From: Aliihoeflea sp. 40Bstr573
GTDB lineage: Bacteria; Pseudomonadota; Alphaproteobacteria; Rhizobiales; Rhizobiaceae
Assembly: GCF_024105655.1 (NCBI RefSeq)
Contig: NZ_JAAAMH010000001.1
Coordinates: 584,287-648,286, forward strand
DNA: 64,000 nt
Direction of reading: 5' to 3'
Shown: piece after piece, positions 63,669 through 64,000 of the stretch
How positions within the stretch are numbered: position 1 is the stretch's first letter
How the letters are laid out: the number at the start of each line of letters is the position of its first letter
Program-made: the position numbers and the translations under genes
Notes under the pieces: model-generated
The model's database searches: none
Told to the model about the DNA's origin: nothing
What the model saw: the letters and a program-made list of their open reading frames with translations, nothing else

Positions 63669-64000
63669 GGCTTGTTGGAAGTGGTGATGAAGACTTTTTG
63701 AGCGCCGCAATGGGGTAGGTGGTCGACACGGCTACCTCACCCCGCGGGTAACCGCTAAAGCCTTGCCCGCCTCTCACGCGCCCGCCGACGCTCTTGTATC
63801 GCGAAAGCCGCCGCTCCGGCATTAGTGCACGGACATGACATGAGCGACGATTCGCTACGATACAAAGGAGCGCTGGCGGGCCGCGACCGATAATGATGAG
63901 CACTACATTTGCGCCATAGTCCTACGATTTGGTAAGCGCCGAGGATATCACTCGGTGGCCGGCCCTCCTTTCGACCTAATTTTCGGGCATGGTCGTTGAG
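63669..64000. other. Gene-free stretch at the right edge
   Basis: I see no supportable gene here. A short open frame on the minus strand (63649-63903, 84 codons) overlaps the end of the aminotransferase gene. It has no recognisable domain and unlike-protein composition (many Ser, Arg, Pro). No tRNA-like fold, terminator with T-run or transposon end is evident. Confidence 0.5.

Noticed and set aside
63649..63903. 84-codon minus-strand open frame at the right edge
   Set aside because: It overlaps the aminotransferase gene end, has no ribosome site and no recognisable domain.

Overview
The window is high-GC DNA from an alphaproteobacterium, most likely of the order Hyphomicrobiales (Mesorhizobium/Nitratireductor-like). 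I infer this from gene content and order: penicillin-binding protein 1A - N-acetylmuramoyl-alanine amidase - RNase E; M48 protease - DsbA-like - aroQ - accB - accC - aat - DUF2155 - NDUFA12-like; plus double-domain PilZ, BTLCP-type peptidase, DUF3126 and an Ehu/Eut ectoine cluster. No database search was possible. I see no rRNA, tRNA, CRISPR array, insertion sequence or phage gene.

Layout. (1) 1-16 kb, housekeeping: partial PBP1A, amidase, RNase E with a strong terminator, an aminotransferase, a BepA-like M48 protease, a DsbA-like oxidoreductase, aroQ, accB-accC, aat, DUF2155, an NDUFA12-like complex I protein, a GNAT acetyltransferase and gatB. (2) 16-26 kb, signalling and envelope: CBS protein, rhomboid protease, single-domain PAS protein, double PilZ protein, LapG-like periplasmic cysteine protease, gamma-carbonic anhydrase, an unrecognised membrane protein, DUF3126, cysE, an enoyl-CoA hydratase and an MHYT-GGDEF-EAL protein; several of these belong to cyclic-di-GMP pathways. 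(3) 26-36 kb, peptide scavenging: IclR regulator divergent from an M81 (MlrC-like) peptidase, a Dpp/Opp-type ABC importer and two M20 hydrolases. (4) 36-42 kb: LysR regulator divergent from a class III CoA-transferase, an HMG-CoA lyase-like enzyme and a TRAP transporter, which looks like uptake, CoA activation and cleavage of a branched hydroxy-dicarboxylate. (5) 42-51.7 kb: a nine-gene minus-strand operon encoding an Mrp/Pha cation/proton antiporter (mrpA-G) followed directly by a histidine kinase and an NtrC/DctD-class sigma-54 activator. (6) 51.7-63.7 kb: a variant ectoine utilisation cluster. On the minus strand are eutD/doeA, an M20 deacetylase and a GntR/FCD regulator; on the plus strand are ehuB-C-D-A, eutB, eutC, an AsnC-type regulator, a semialdehyde dehydrogenase and a class III aminotransferase.

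The two most interesting signals are as follows. First, the Mrp operon carries a full-consensus sigma-54 promoter (TGGCACG-N4-TTGCT, minus strand, 51528-51543) and, upstream of it, two 16-bp palindromes exactly 30 bp apart (51597-51612, 51627-51642). The last gene of the same operon encodes an intact sigma-54 activator, so the operon looks like a self-contained ion-homeostasis circuit. Its MrpG subunit also carries a long C-terminal extension resembling universal stress protein domains, and its MrpE lacks the usual N-terminal membrane segments. Second, the ectoine cluster lacks EutE/DoeB, EutA and EnuR, and in their place has an ArgE-like M20 deacetylase and a GntR/FCD regulator with three candidate operators. 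This suggests non-orthologous replacement of the second catabolic step and of the regulator.
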